A stretch of DNA of 64,000 nt. Origin: Caloranaerobacter ferrireducens (GTDB lineage: Bacteria; Bacillota; Clostridia; Tissierellales; Thermohalobacteraceae). Location: positions 1-64,000 of the forward strand of contig NZ_MDJR01000005.1 of NCBI RefSeq assembly GCF_001730685.1, given 5' to 3'. Of this stretch, positions 37,207-46,464 are shown piece by piece; within the stretch, counting starts at the first letter, position 1; each line of letters begins with the position of its first letter. The notes under the pieces are model-generated. The model made no database searches, was not told the DNA's origin, and saw only the letters and a program-made list of their open reading frames with translations. Made by a program: the position numbers and the translations under genes.

Positions 37207-37968
37207 ATGAGGAAAGTAGATTTAAAAGAAAACGAGAGAATAGATGATTTGCAGTGTGAAGGATTAAAAATTATACAAAATACTAAAGGCTTTTGTTTTG
37301 GTATGGATGCTGTATTATTAGCAAATTTTTGTGATATAAAAGATAATTCAGAGATAGTAGATTTAGGTACAGGAACAGGTATAATTCCATTATTGTTATG
37401 GGCTAAAAACAAAGTAAAAAAGATATATGGAGTAGAAATTCAAAAAGATGTTGCAGAAATGGCTAAAAGGTCAGTTTTTATGAATGAGCTTGAAAAGTTT
37501 ATAGAGATAGTAAATATTGACTTAAAAGAAGCTCCTGATATTCTTGGTATTAATAAATATGATGTAGTAACTAGTAATCCACCTTATATGGTTTCAGGTA
37601 GTGGGGCTATTAATCCTGAAGATAAAAAGGCTATTTCAAGACATGAAATAATGTGTACACTTGAGGATGTTATAAGGGTATCGAGTAGGCTATTAAGGCA
37701 CAATGGGAGATTTTTCTTAGTTCATAGACCACATAGAATCGTTGATATATTATGTTTATTAAGAAAATATAAACTTGAACCTAAAAGCTTAAGGTTTGTC
37801 CATCCTAAAGCTGGAGAAAGACCTAATTTAATTTTAATAAAGAGTATAAAAGCGTCTAAACCTGAATTAAAATTTTTAAAACCACTTTATGTATACAATG
37901 AAGATGGAAGTTATACCGATGAAATTTATGAAATTTATGGAATGGAGAGGGGGAAGGAGATTGAGTAA
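37207..37968 (+). CDS. TrmN6-like N6-adenine methyltransferase (YabB)
   Basis: A 253-residue SAM-dependent methyltransferase: DLGTGTG (52-58) binds SAM and NPPY (124-127) is the catalytic motif for adenine N6 methylation. It is the counterpart of B. subtilis YabB and E. coli TrmN6, which modifies A37 of tRNA1(Val). The end overlaps rsmI by 8 bases. Confidence 0.9.
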   Translation: MRKVDLKENERIDDLQCEGLKIIQNTKGFCFGMDAVLLANFCDIKDNSEIVDLGTGTGIIPLLLWAKNKVKKIYGVEIQKDVAEMAKRSVFMNELEKFIEIVNIDLKEAPDILGINKYDVVTSNPPYMVSGSGAINPEDKKAISRHEIMCTLEDVIRVSSRLLRHNGRFFLVHRPHRIVDILCLLRKYKLEPKSLRFVHPKAGERPNLILIKSIKASKPELKFLKPLYVYNEDGSYTDEIYEIYGMERGKEIE

Positions 37969-38809
37969 AGGTGTATTATATATATGTCCTACCCCGATTG
38001 GAAATCTAGAGGATATTACAATTAGAGTTCTTAATATATTGAAAAGTGTAGATTTAATAGCAGCGGAAGATACTAGACATACTTTAAAACTATTAAACCA
38101 TTATGATATAAAAAAGCCACTAACAAGTTATCATGAGCATAATATAAAACAAAAAGGGAAATTTTTAATAGATAAGCTTTTAGAAGGAGAAAATATAGCT
38201 TTAGTTTCTGATGCTGGAATGCCAGGTATATCAGATCCTGGAGAGGATTTGATAAAACTTGCGATTGAAAATGATATAAATGTAATTGGTTTACCAGGTC
38301 CTAGTGCTTCCTTATTAGCTTTAGTAGTTTCAGGTCTTTCTACAAGGAGATTTGTTTTTGAGGGCTTCTTATCTTCTAATAAAAAGGAAAGAAGGGAAAG
38401 GCTTAATAAAATTAAAGGAGAAGATAGAACTATTATTTTTTATGAATCTCCTCATAGACTTATAAGTTCCTTAAAGGATATGAAAGAAATATTAGGAGAT
38501 AGGAAAATAGCAGTTGCAAGAGAACTTACAAAGAAGTATGAAGAAATTTTTAGAGGTACTATAAATGAGGCAATCGATAAATTTCAGAAAGATGGTATAA
38601 AAGGTGAATTTGTGTTGGTAATAGAAGGAGCACAAATGGGGGATGATGAATTTGATGATAATTGGTGGGCTGATATAACAGTAAAAGAACATATATTGTT
38701 TTATATAAATAAGGGCTTTAATAAGAAGGATGCAATTAAAATAGTAGCAAAAGAAAGAAATATGCCTAAGAGAGATATTTATAAAGAAAGTTTATCTATA
38801 AAGTCTTAA
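37961..38809 (+). CDS. rsmI: 16S rRNA 2'-O-ribose C1402 methyltransferase RsmI
   Basis: A 282-residue tetrapyrrole-methylase-fold enzyme that methylates C1402 of 16S rRNA. PTPIGNLEDIT, AAEDTR, SDAGMPGISDPG and GLPGPSA are characteristic. The start is taken as TTG at 37961 after GGGGGAAGGA; longer in-frame starts lie inside trmN6 and are not plausible. B. subtilis yabC (rsmI) holds the same place. Confidence 0.96.
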   Translation: MSKGVLYICPTPIGNLEDITIRVLNILKSVDLIAAEDTRHTLKLLNHYDIKKPLTSYHEHNIKQKGKFLIDKLLEGENIALVSDAGMPGISDPGEDLIKLAIENDINVIGLPGPSASLLALVVSGLSTRRFVFEGFLSSNKKERRERLNKIKGEDRTIIFYESPHRLISSLKDMKEILGDRKIAVARELTKKYEEIFRGTINEAIDKFQKDGIKGEFVLVIEGAQMGDDEFDDNWWADITVKEHILFYINKGFNKKDAIKIVAKERNMPKRDIYKESLSIKS

Positions 38810-38831
38810 ATAAGAATAGGGGTGTGGGAAG

Positions 38832-39059
38832 ATGAAGATTACTAAAGATATGATTATTTTTGATATTATTAAAAAAAATGAAAAAGTTCTTGAAGTATTA
38901 AAAAAGTATGGTTTGTACTGTAATTCATGCAATGCAGTTTACAATGAGTCTATTGAAGTAGCTTCAAGAGTTCATCATGTAGATTTAGATAAATTACTAG
39001 AAGATTTAAATAGTATAGATGAGAGTAACAAAATCTTCGATTTAAACAAATCAAGGTAG
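38832..39059 (+). CDS. DUF1858 domain protein with repeat-derived C-terminus
   Basis: A 75-residue DUF1858 (hybrid-cluster-associated redox disulfide) protein: ITKDMIIFDIIKKN, a CNSC redox pair near residues 31-34, and VDLDKLLEDLN. Residues 66-75 (about NKIFDLNKSR) and the stop are encoded by the end of a family-1 repeat in reverse orientation, so the tail was gained by insertion. It follows rsmI by 22 bp with AGGGGTGTGGGA upstream. A paralogue is at 52401. Confidence 0.85.
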   Translation: MKITKDMIIFDIIKKNEKVLEVLKKYGLYCNSCNAVYNESIEVASRVHHVDLDKLLEDLNSIDESNKIFDLNKSR

Positions 39060-39142
39060 ATTTTGTTGAAATCCATAAATGAAAATTATATTCAAAATTA
39101 TCTACAGTTTAATAAGGAATATAATTTCCTATGGATTATAAA
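39029..39142 (-). repeat. Family-1 dispersed repeat, copy C
   Basis: A full copy in minus orientation, ending GGATTATAAA on the plus strand. Both hairpins are intact. It overlaps the last 31 bp of the DUF1858 gene and supplies its stop codon. Confidence 0.88.
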
Positions 39143-39147
39143 GAATA

Positions 39148-39175
39148 AAAGCAGCTTGATAGCTGCTTTTATGTA
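39148..39175. terminator. Terminator between DUF1858 gene and abrB
   Basis: AAAGCAGCT-TGAT-AGCTGCTTT, a perfect 9-bp stem usable from both directions. Confidence 0.85.
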
Positions 39176-39418
39176 TTATTGATTCTTTAGTTCTTCAAGA
39201 CAGCTTGGGCAGATGTTTTTGCCTTTGAATACTTGTACGTCTTTAGCTTGTCCACAGAAAATGCATGCTGGTGCGTATTTTTTCAAGATTATATGTTCAC
39301 CATCTACATAGATTTCTAGTGAGTCTTTTTCGCCAATTTCAAAAGTAGTTCTTAACTCTTTTGGTATAACGATTCTTCCTAGCTCGTCCACTTTTCTAAC
39401 GATACCAGTTGATTTCAT
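39176..39418 (-). CDS. abrB: AbrB-family transition-state regulator with zinc ribbon tail
   Basis: An 80-residue regulator. Residues 1-48 match the AbrB DNA-binding swapped-hairpin domain (STGIVRKVDELGRIVIPKELR). The tail differs from Bacillus AbrB: it holds Cys52, Cys55, Cys70 and Cys73, a probable zinc ribbon, as is common in clostridia. It lies next to the metG region as in B. subtilis. Ribosome site AGGAGGGG precedes the ATG. Confidence 0.93.
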   Translation of the reverse strand: MKSTGIVRKVDELGRIVIPKELRTTFEIGEKDSLEIYVDGEHIILKKYAPACIFCGQAKDVQVFKGKNICPSCLEELKNQ

Positions 39419-39468
39419 AAAATTCCCCTCCTAATATTAGTCATAATTCGACAACTTCCTACAAAGAA

Positions 39469-39497
39469 ATAGTACCAGATATACCAATAAAAGTCAA
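39469..39497 (-). promoter_or_regulatory. Predicted abrB promoter
   Basis: On the minus strand TTGACT (39497-39492) and TACTAT (39474-39469) are spaced by 17 bp, about 50 bp before the abrB start. Confidence 0.6.
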
Positions 39498-39645
39498 CAT
39501 AAAATTTAAAGTTTCCAAAAATTAATATATTTATTAGTATTTTAGACAAAAGAGAAATAATATTTTTGATTATTAATCAAATTAACAAAAATAACGTCGA
39601 TTAATGTTAATATAAATTTGGATTAACTTAGTATTAAATTATTGT

Positions 39646-39770
39646 TTTATAATCCATAGAAAATTATATACTTTAATTTAATTATTTATAATTTCAAAAT
39701 ATAATTTTCGTTTATGGATATGGGCAAAGTCTTCCTTAATTTAAATTTATTTAAATCGAAGATTTTATTC
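39646..39770 (+). repeat. Family-1 dispersed repeat, copy D
   Basis: A full copy with a slightly longer middle. Hairpin 1 arms ATCCATAGAAAATTATAT and ATATAATTTTCGTTTATGGAT; hairpin 2 arms AGTCTTC and GAAGATT. Flanks show ATTAAAT / ATTTAAT inversion. The 39419-39850 gap otherwise holds only the abrB promoter and AT-rich DNA. Confidence 0.85.
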
Positions 39771-39850
39771 TATTAGTGATTTAATATTTCAAATGGTATA
39801 TAATTATAATAAAGAATACTAATGATATTGCTTTTGAGGGGTTGATTTAA

Positions 39851-41278
39851 TTGGATTTAATCCTTCCTAAATTGAGGGAAATAGGAAATAAAAAAAATGT
39901 CAAAATTTATCTTGTAGGCGGTTATATAAGGGATTATTTACTTGATAAGCCTAATGAGGATATTGATTTTGTTGTTGAAGGAAATGCAGAAGACGTAGCT
40001 AAAGATTTTGCTGAATCTATAAATGGAAAGTTTATTACTTTAGGTGGTAGACATAAATTTTATAGAATTGTTGACAATAAAAGGAACATTACAGTAGATT
40101 TAAGCCAATTGAAAGGTAACGACATAAAAGAAGATTTATTAAACAGAGATTTTACCATAAATAGCTTAGCAATTGATATAGATAAAATAGAAAAAGGAAA
40201 AATCTCTAAGGAAAATATTATAGATGTAGCAAATGGACTTGATGATTTAAATAAAGGTATTATTAGACATGTTAATGAAAAGGCTTTTGAGGAAGATCCT
40301 ATTAGGATGTTAAGAGCAGTTAGATTTATGTCACAGCTTGAATTTGAACTAGATGATACTGCAAAAAGGCTTATAAAGAAAAATAAAGATAAGATTAGAA
40401 ATATGCCTGGTGAGAGGATAACACATGAGTTATTTAAGTTATTAAAGTATAGAAGGACTTATTACTATTTTAATTATATGGATAGAACGTTGAATATTTT
40501 AGAAGAGATTTTCCCAGAAATAGAACCGATGAGAGAAATAGGAAAATGTAAGTATCATGTAGTTGATTCTTTAACTCATTCAATTTATACACTTAAAGTA
40601 GCAGAAGATATTATTTATGCAAATGGTTATTTTGAAGACCATGTAAGAAAGGCATATGAGGAGCATAGTAAAAAAATAGTTGCATCAGGACATACAAGAT
40701 TAGACTTAATAAAATTAGGGGCATTTTTCCATGATATAGGGAAACCATCGGCCAAGAAAGTAGATGAAACAGGAAGGATAAGATTTAAAGGACATGAAAT
40801 AACAGGAGCAGAAATAGTTAAGAAAATTGCAGAAAGACTTAAACTAAGCATAAAAGAAAGGGACTTGCTCTATAAAATGGTTGCGAAACATATGCTTCCG
40901 TTAGTTTTATATAAAAATAATGATGTAAGTGGAAAGGCTTTATATGGAATGTTTTCAGAATTAAAGGAAGATACTTTAGATATTTTACTTATATCATTAG
41001 CAGATATTATAGCAACAAGAAAATTATTATTCCCAGAAGAGGAAATGGGTAAATTCAAAGTTCATATAGAATATATGGCTAATAATTATCTAACAAGATA
41101 CAAAGAAATAGAAAAAATATCCAATATTATAACGGGAAAAGAGATTATGCAAAAATTTGATTTAGGTAAAGATGTATTAGTTGGTGATTTGCTAGAAGAA
41201 GTAAGGAAAGCAATATATTATGGCAAGATAAGTGCTAATAAAGAGGCTGCATTAAGATATATTGAGCAAATATTATAA
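39851..41278 (+). CDS. cca: CCA-adding enzyme / tRNA nucleotidyltransferase with HD domain
   Basis: A 475-residue class II nucleotidyltransferase with a C-terminal HD domain. VGGYIRDYLL and DIDFVVEG form the catalytic site; the flexible-loop and RNA-binding parts follow (EEDPIRMLRAVRF), then HSIYTLKVAE and FFHDIGKP of the HD domain. Most tRNAs in this window encode CCA, so its role would be repair; poly(A) polymerase is an alternative within the family. TTG start after GAGGGG. Not in this place in B. subtilis. Confidence 0.9.
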   Translation: MDLILPKLREIGNKKNVKIYLVGGYIRDYLLDKPNEDIDFVVEGNAEDVAKDFAESINGKFITLGGRHKFYRIVDNKRNITVDLSQLKGNDIKEDLLNRDFTINSLAIDIDKIEKGKISKENIIDVANGLDDLNKGIIRHVNEKAFEEDPIRMLRAVRFMSQLEFELDDTAKRLIKKNKDKIRNMPGERITHELFKLLKYRRTYYYFNYMDRTLNILEEIFPEIEPMREIGKCKYHVVDSLTHSIYTLKVAEDIIYANGYFEDHVRKAYEEHSKKIVASGHTRLDLIKLGAFFHDIGKPSAKKVDETGRIRFKGHEITGAEIVKKIAERLKLSIKERDLLYKMVAKHMLPLVLYKNNDVSGKALYGMFSELKEDTLDILLISLADIIATRKLLFPEEEMGKFKVHIEYMANNYLTRYKEIEKISNIITGKEIMQKFDLGKDVLVGDLLEEVRKAIYYGKISANKEAALRYIEQIL

Positions 41279-41361
41279 CTGGCTATTCGTCGTTTGTTTT
41301 TCGATAGACGATAGTTAATAGACAAATAACTGAATAAAGTCCTCCGTTTAGGTATAGATAT

Positions 41362-41398
41362 ATAGAACTCGTTTTATACGGGTTCTATTTTGTTTTTT
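41362..41398 (+). terminator. Terminator before spmA
   Basis: TAGAACTCG pairs with CGGGTTCTA (one G-T), followed by TTTTGTTTTTT. Confidence 0.8.
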
Positions 41399-41454
41399 GA
41401 AATATCTTATTTTTCTAAGGCATATAATTTGATAGGAAAGAGGGAGGGATAATA

Positions 41455-42030
41455 TTGATAAACTATATATGGTTTTTCTTGATTTTTATTGGAATAATTG
41501 TTTCGATTATTAACGGAAATATAGATTCAATAAATGCAGTTGTTATAGAAGATACGCAAGAGGCTGTGAAATTTGCGATAAGCTTAACTGGGATTATGGC
41601 AGTATGGCTTGGACTTATGAATATTGCAAACAAGTCTGGGCTGATAAATATATTTAGCAAAATATTAAAACCTATTACTAAGCTTTTATTTCCTGAACTT
41701 CCACAAAATCACCCAGCAATAAGTGCAATAATCATGAATATGGTAACTAATATGTTTGGAGCAGGTAATTCTGCTACAGCTTTAGGAATTAAGGCTATGG
41801 AAGAGATGAATAAGCTTAATGTAGACAAAAAAAAGGCTACTAATGCAATGTGTATGTTTTTAGTAATAAATATGTCTTCAATACAGTTAGTTCCACTTAC
41901 AGTACTTAAAATTAGAGCAGATGCAGGCTCGCTAAATCCTACAGAAATTATTGGCACCTCTTTGATAGCTACTACAATTTCTACGTTGGTAGGAATAATA
42001 AGCGTCAAAATATTTCAGTTAAGAGGTTGA
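41455..42030 (+). CDS. spmA: Spore maturation protein A
   Basis: A 191-residue membrane protein of the nucleoside-recognition (Gate) family with about five hydrophobic segments; GIMAVWLGLMNIANKSGL and NMVTNMFGAGNSATALG are the typical parts. With SpmB it contributes to spore core dehydration in B. subtilis and C. perfringens. TTG start after GAGGGAGGG. SpmB follows 4 bp later. Confidence 0.92.
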   Translation: MINYIWFFLIFIGIIVSIINGNIDSINAVVIEDTQEAVKFAISLTGIMAVWLGLMNIANKSGLINIFSKILKPITKLLFPELPQNHPAISAIIMNMVTNMFGAGNSATALGIKAMEEMNKLNVDKKKATNAMCMFLVINMSSIQLVPLTVLKIRADAGSLNPTEIIGTSLIATTISTLVGIISVKIFQLRG

Positions 42031-42034
42031 TAGT

Positions 42035-42568
42035 ATGGTTTATATATTAAATTTAATTTCTATATCTATAATACCAATCATTATATCTATTATTTTAATC
42101 CATGGATATCTAAAAGGGATAGATTTATACGATGCTTTTGTTGACGGTGCTAAAGAAGGATTTAAAACATCTATTAGAATAATGCCGTATCTAATAGCAA
42201 TTTTTGTAGCCATAGGGATATTTAAACGTTCGGGTGCTATGGATATTATGGTAAGCTTTTTTGGTCCTTTAGCTAAATTTTTATCGATACCGAAAGAAGT
42301 AATACCTTTAATTATAATGAGACCTATTTCAGGCAGTGGTTCACTAGCTGTAGTAAAAGATATAATAACTACATATGGTCCTGATTCTTTTGTTGGTAGA
42401 GTAGCGTCAACAATGATGGGTTCTGCTGAAACTATTTTTTATACTATGGCTGTTTATTTTGGTGCTGTAGGTATCAAAGATGGTAGATATACTTTGAAAG
42501 CAGCATTATTATCTCATTTAGCTGCTGTAATTGCTTCAGTTATAGTTTGTAGACTGATGTTTTTTTAG
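42035..42568 (+). CDS. spmB: Spore maturation protein B
   Basis: A 177-residue partner of SpmA with the same fold. MPYLIAIFVAIGIFKRSGAM and MRPISGSGSLA are characteristic, and STMMGSAETIFYTMAVYFG near residue 130 is diagnostic for the family. The ribosome site GAGGTTGAT lies at the end of spmA, so the two are coupled. Confidence 0.93.
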   Translation: MVYILNLISISIIPIIISIILIHGYLKGIDLYDAFVDGAKEGFKTSIRIMPYLIAIFVAIGIFKRSGAMDIMVSFFGPLAKFLSIPKEVIPLIIMRPISGSGSLAVVKDIITTYGPDSFVGRVASTMMGSAETIFYTMAVYFGAVGIKDGRYTLKAALLSHLAAVIASVIVCRLMFF

Positions 42569-42594
42569 TAGGTTATTAAAGTTAGAAAAATTTC

Positions 42595-42624
42595 TTGACA
42601 AATAGCTGTATTTTTTTGTATAGT
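42595..42624 (+). promoter_or_regulatory. Predicted promoter of the metG T-box transcript
   Basis: TTGACA (42595-42600) and TATAGT (42619-42624) with an 18-bp spacer, just upstream of the leader. Confidence 0.6.
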
Positions 42625-42649
42625 TTTTGATAAATAAACATAATATAAT

Positions 42650-42917
42650 ATCAAAAACTATGAAGGGAAGAGTAGGTTTAACATTCTAACTATAGAGAGT
42701 CAGGGTTGGTGGAAACTGACGTTAGAGGTTAAGCTGAAGATGGCCCCTGAGTTGAATAGCTGAAATAGTAGTAGGCTATTACGGGTTTGTATCCGTTAAA
42801 GTTACAAGGTTATTATTGTAACCTACTAAGGCATAAGTCGTAAGGCTTATGTAAATTAGGGTGGTAACGCGAGTTAATCCTTCGCCCCTATATGTCAGGG
42901 GCGGAGGATTTTTTTAT
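42650..42917 (+). promoter_or_regulatory. Methionine T-box leader of metG
   Basis: The antiterminator T-box AGGGTGGTAACGCG lies at 42858-42871. AGTA (42671-42674) faces GAAG followed by ATG (42740-42742), a methionine specifier consistent with the downstream gene. The terminator TCCTTCGCCCCT / AGGGGCGGAGGA with T7 ends at about 42916. Clostridial metG genes are commonly under T-box control. Confidence 0.88.
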
Positions 42918-43060
42918 AGGTGCTGGGTACTTGGTACTAGGTTGAAAATGGAAAATGTAAAATTAGAATTTGTAGTGGAGAATTAATTTCTCGCTACAGA
43001 TGACAATATAATTATATTTAGCATTTAAAATTTAGAATTTAAAATTTAACATTTAGGAGG
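42918..43060. repeat. Short-word intergenic repeats before metG
   Basis: GTGCTGGGTACTTGGTACTAGG, then GGAAAATGTAAAATTAGAATTTG-like words and a triple near-repeat of ATTTAAAATTTAGAATTTAAAATTTAACATTTAGG. The same vocabulary occurs at 5341 and 45020. No gene. Confidence 0.6.
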
Positions 43061-43069
43061 GGATATATT

Positions 43070-45016
43070 ATGAATAAGACTTTCTATATTACAACACCAA
43101 TCTATTATCCAAGTAATAATCTTCATATAGGGCATACGTATACCACTGTTGCTGCGGATGTATTAGCTAGATTTAAAAGACTTACAGGTTATGAAGTTAA
43201 GTTTCTTACTGGTACAGATGAACACGGACAAAAGATTGACAAAATAGCTAAGGAAAAGGGGATAACTCCTAAGGAATATGTGGATAAAATCGTAGAAGAC
43301 ATTAAGAAGCTGTGGAAAACTTTAGAGATTACAAATGATATTTTTATTAGAACTACAGATAAGCAGCATGAAGAAGTAGTTCAGAAGATATTCACAAAGC
43401 TATATGAAAAAGGAGACATATATAAGAGCTATTATGAAGGACTTTATTGTACTCCTTGTGAGTCTTTTTGGACAGAGAGTCAACTTGTCGATGGGAAATG
43501 TCCAGACTGTGGAAGAGAAGTTGAACTGACAAAAGAAGAAGCTTACTTTTTCAAACTATCAAAATATCAGGATAGATTAATTAAGCTTTTAGAGGAAAAT
43601 CAAGAGTTTTTACAGCCTGAATCTAGAAAAAATGAAATGATAAATAATTTCTTAAAGCCAGGGCTTGAAGATTTATGTGTATCAAGGACTTCATTTGATT
43701 GGGGCGTTAAAGTTCCATTTGATGAAAAACATGTAATATACGTTTGGTTCGATGCAGTATGCAATTATATTACAGCTTTAGGCTATTTAACAGACAATGA
43801 TGAAGATTTCAAGAAATTCTGGCCTGCTGATGTGCATTTAGTGGGTAAAGAAATTGTTAGATTCCACACTATTGTTTGGCCTGCTATTTTAATGGCTCTA
43901 GATATAGATGTTCCTAAAAAAGTTTTTGGTCATGGCTGGATATTATTTGAAGATGAGAAAATGTCAAAATCTAAAGGAAATGTAGTTTATCCAGAACCTT
44001 TAATTGAGCTTTACGGAATAGATGCATTAAAATATTTCTTATTAAGAGAGTTTTCATTTGGCCAAGATGGTTCTTTCTCTAAGGAAAAGTTTTTACAAAG
44101 AATTAATTCTGATTTAGCTAATGACCTTGGTAATTTAGTTAGCAGAACAATAGCTATGATAGAGAAATACAATGGTGGAATTATACCAAAGCCAGTAGAA
44201 GAAGGAGAATATGATGAGAATCTAAAAGAAATGGCAACATCAGTATCTTATAAGGTTGAAGAATCAATGGATAAATTAAACTTTAGTAATGCTTTAGAAG
44301 AAATTTGGAAACTAATAGGAAGAACAAACAAATATATAGATGAAACAATGCCTTGGATTCTAGCTAAAGAAGAAGATAAAAAAGACAGACTTGATACAGT
44401 ACTTTATAACTTAGCAGAATCGCTTAGAATTATATCCGTGTTAATAAGACCTTTTATGGAAAAAACATCAAATGCTATTTGGAGGCAGTTAGGCTTAGAT
44501 AATGGACAGGGAACATCATGGGAGGATATAAATAAATGGGGCAGGCTACCTTCAGGACTAAAAGTTAGAAGAGAAAACCCAATGTTCCCAAGATTAGATA
44601 TTAAAAAGGAATTAGAAAGACTAAATATAGCAAATGAAGAATTTTTAAATAAAAGACAAGGCGTAAGCTTAGATAATGAAACAGATGAAGATAAATTTAT
44701 TACAATAGATGATTTTGATAAAATTGATTTAAGAGTGGCAAAAGTTATTGAGGCCAAAAAACATCCTAATGCTGATAAACTTCTAGTTTTACAACTTGAA
44801 GTTGGGGATGAAAAGAGACAGGTTGTTTCAGGAATAGCTAAATACTATAATCCAGAAGATTTAGTAGGAAAAAATGTTATACTTGTAGCTAATTTAAAGC
44901 CAATTAAATTAAGAGGTGTGGAATCACATGGTATGGTTCTTGCTGCAAGTAAAGGTAAGAAATTAACTTTAGCGACTGTATTAGATGAAATAAAGAGTGG
45001 GGCAAGAGTACAATAG
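43070..45016 (+). CDS. metG: Methionyl-tRNA synthetase
   Basis: A 648-residue class I synthetase. The HIGH motif appears as LHIGHTYT, the zinc-binding connective peptide as CTPCESF and CPDCG, and the KMSKS motif as KMSKSKGN. The C-terminal 105 residues form the tRNA-binding (EMAP-like) domain with [19 protein letters not shown]. It charges elongator and initiator tRNA-Met. A methionine T-box precedes it. TatD follows, as in B. subtilis. Confidence 0.98.
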   Translation: MNKTFYITTPIYYPSNNLHIGHTYTTVAADVLARFKRLTGYEVKFLTGTDEHGQKIDKIAKEKGITPKEYVDKIVEDIKKLWKTLEITNDIFIRTTDKQHEEVVQKIFTKLYEKGDIYKSYYEGLYCTPCESFWTESQLVDGKCPDCGREVELTKEEAYFFKLSKYQDRLIKLLEENQEFLQPESRKNEMINNFLKPGLEDLCVSRTSFDWGVKVPFDEKHVIYVWFDAVCNYITALGYLTDNDEDFKKFWPADVHLVGKEIVRFHTIVWPAILMALDIDVPKKVFGHGWILFEDEKMSKSKGNVVYPEPLIELYGIDALKYFLLREFSFGQDGSFSKEKFLQRINSDLANDLGNLVSRTIAMIEKYNGGIIPKPVEEGEYDENLKEMATSVSYKVEESMDKLNFSNALEEIWKLIGRTNKYIDETMPWILAKEEDKKDRLDTVLYNLAESLRIISVLIRPFMEKTSNAIWRQLGLDNGQGTSWEDINKWGRLPSGLKVRRENPMFPRLDIKKELERLNIANEEFLNKRQGVSLDNETDEDKFITIDDFDKIDLRVAKVIEAKKHPNADKLLVLQLEVGDEKRQVVSGIAKYYNPEDLVGKNVILVANLKPIKLRGVESHGMVLAASKGKKLTLATVLDEIKSGARVQ

Positions 45017-45250
45017 TTTTACAGTTTACAGGGAACAGGGTACAGAAATGTAAATTTGAAAATGGAAAATGTAAAATTAATTATTGGCTATTCGCCATTC
45101 GCTCTTCGCTTTTCGAATAGCGAATGACGAACAACGAATGACGAACAACGAATGACGAACAGAATTAACGACTGTTGACTAAAGACTAATGACTATTTCC
45201 TGTTCCCTGGCAACTGGTAACTATCAATTAATAATTAAGGAGAGAGATAC
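45017..45250. repeat. Short-word intergenic repeats before tatD
   Basis: Text such as ACAGGGAACAGGGTACAG, GGAAAATGTAAAATTAATT, then CGAATGACGAACAACGAATG repeated about three times with a 14-nt period at 45118-45162, then gactaaagactaatgacta. Parts can fold back (TATTCGCCATTCGC against GCGAATGACGAA). No gene. Confidence 0.65.
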
Positions 45251-46018
45251 ATGCTAATAGATAGTCATGCACATTTAGATGATAGAAGATTTGATAAAGA
45301 CAGAGATAAAATCATTAAAAATTTAAAAAACAATGATATATGGGTAGTTATAAATCCTGGTGCTGATTTAGCATCATCTATAAAGGCTGTTGCTTTGGCT
45401 GAGGAATATGAAAATATTTATGCGGCAGTTGGCATACATCCTCATGATGCTAAGACTATGGATGATGATACAATAGAGGTTTTGAAGTCATTATTAAAAA
45501 AAGATAAAGTTATAGCTGTAGGGGAAATAGGGTTAGACTATCATTATGATTTTTCACCAAGAGATATACAAAGAAAATGGTTTAGAGAGCAGATTAAATT
45601 AGCAAAGGAATTTAATTTACCAATTATAGTACATGATAGAGAGGCACATAAAGATGTATACAATATATTGAAAGAAGAACAAGATGGTACGTTAAGAGGG
45701 GTATTACATTGTTTTTCTGGTAGCGTAGAAATGGCAAAAGAATATATAAAAATGGGATTTTATATATCTTTTGCAGGACCAGTTACTTTCAAAAATGCAA
45801 AAACTCCTAAGGAAGTAGTAAAGGCTATAGACATTAACAGAATACTGATAGAAACAGATTCACCATATCTTACACCACATCCACATAGAGGTAAGAGAAA
45901 TGAACCTTTATATGTAAGATATGTTGCTGCAATGATTGCAGAACTAAAAGGTCTAACTGTTGAAGAAGTTGCGCGTATTACTACTGAAAATACAAAAAGA
46001 TTGTTTAATATAGATTAA
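45251..46018 (+). CDS. tatD: TatD-family metal-dependent deoxyribonuclease
   Basis: A 255-residue TIM-barrel hydrolase. Metal ligands are visible in DSHAHLDD (HxH), GEIGLDYH, VHDRE, HCFSGS and ETDSPYLTP. The B. subtilis counterpart is yabD, also after the metS gene. It acts as a nuclease in DNA quality control or apoptosis-like breakdown in relatives. Confidence 0.95.
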   Translation: MLIDSHAHLDDRRFDKDRDKIIKNLKNNDIWVVINPGADLASSIKAVALAEEYENIYAAVGIHPHDAKTMDDDTIEVLKSLLKKDKVIAVGEIGLDYHYDFSPRDIQRKWFREQIKLAKEFNLPIIVHDREAHKDVYNILKEEQDGTLRGVLHCFSGSVEMAKEYIKMGFYISFAGPVTFKNAKTPKEVVKAIDINRILIETDSPYLTPHPHRGKRNEPLYVRYVAAMIAELKGLTVEEVARITTENTKRLFNID

Positions 46019-46044
46019 GAAAACGGCTTTTGGCCGTTTTTTTG
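46016..46044 (+). terminator. Terminator after tatD
   Basis: AAAACGGC-TTTT-GGCCGTTTT followed by TTT. Confidence 0.85.
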
Positions 46045-46138
46045 TTTGGAGAATATCAAAGACTATTAGAAGTAACGTCATATTACTCTTTTCATATAAT
46101 GTTACTAAGCAATATTAATTGCATAAGGAGTTGATTGA

Positions 46139-46450
46139 ATGAGAAGAGATTGTGATAGAGATTATCCAAAGGATAAAGACAAATGCCCAATGATGCCAAT
46201 GTACCCAATGTATCCAATGTACCCTATGTATCCGATGATGCCATATGGTGAGAACCCAATGATGCCAATGTATCCGATGTACCCAATGTATCCAATGATG
46301 CCAATGATGGATGAAGAAATGGATATGGAAGATATGGAAAAAATGTATCCAATGATGCCAATGTACCCAATGTACCCTATGTACCCAATGTATCCGATGT
46401 ATCCAATGATGCCAATGTACCCTATGCATCATATGATGCCTGGTATGTAG
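46139..46450 (+). CDS. Met-Tyr-Pro tripeptide repeat protein
   Basis: A 103-residue low-complexity protein. After a charged head (MRRDCDRDYPKDKDKC) it consists of tandem MYP (14) and MMP (7) units in three blocks, split by YGENP and by an acidic stretch MDEEMDMEDMEKM. About 40 percent of residues are methionine. AAGGAG stands before the ATG, and codons vary at third positions (atg tac/tat cc-a/t/g), so the protein sequence, not only the DNA, is kept. Function unknown; a spore-coat component or a methionine-based Cu(I) binder are both guesses. Confidence 0.75.
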   Translation: MRRDCDRDYPKDKDKCPMMPMYPMYPMYPMYPMMPYGENPMMPMYPMYPMYPMMPMMDEEMDMEDMEKMYPMMPMYPMYPMYPMYPMYPMMPMYPMHHMMPGM

Positions 46451-46464
46451 AAAATATTTAAGCT

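Noticed and set aside
45100-45165. CRISPR-like array of cgaatgacgaacaa units
   Set aside because: The period is about 14 nt with no spacers of constant length and no cas genes nearby; it is short-word satellite text.
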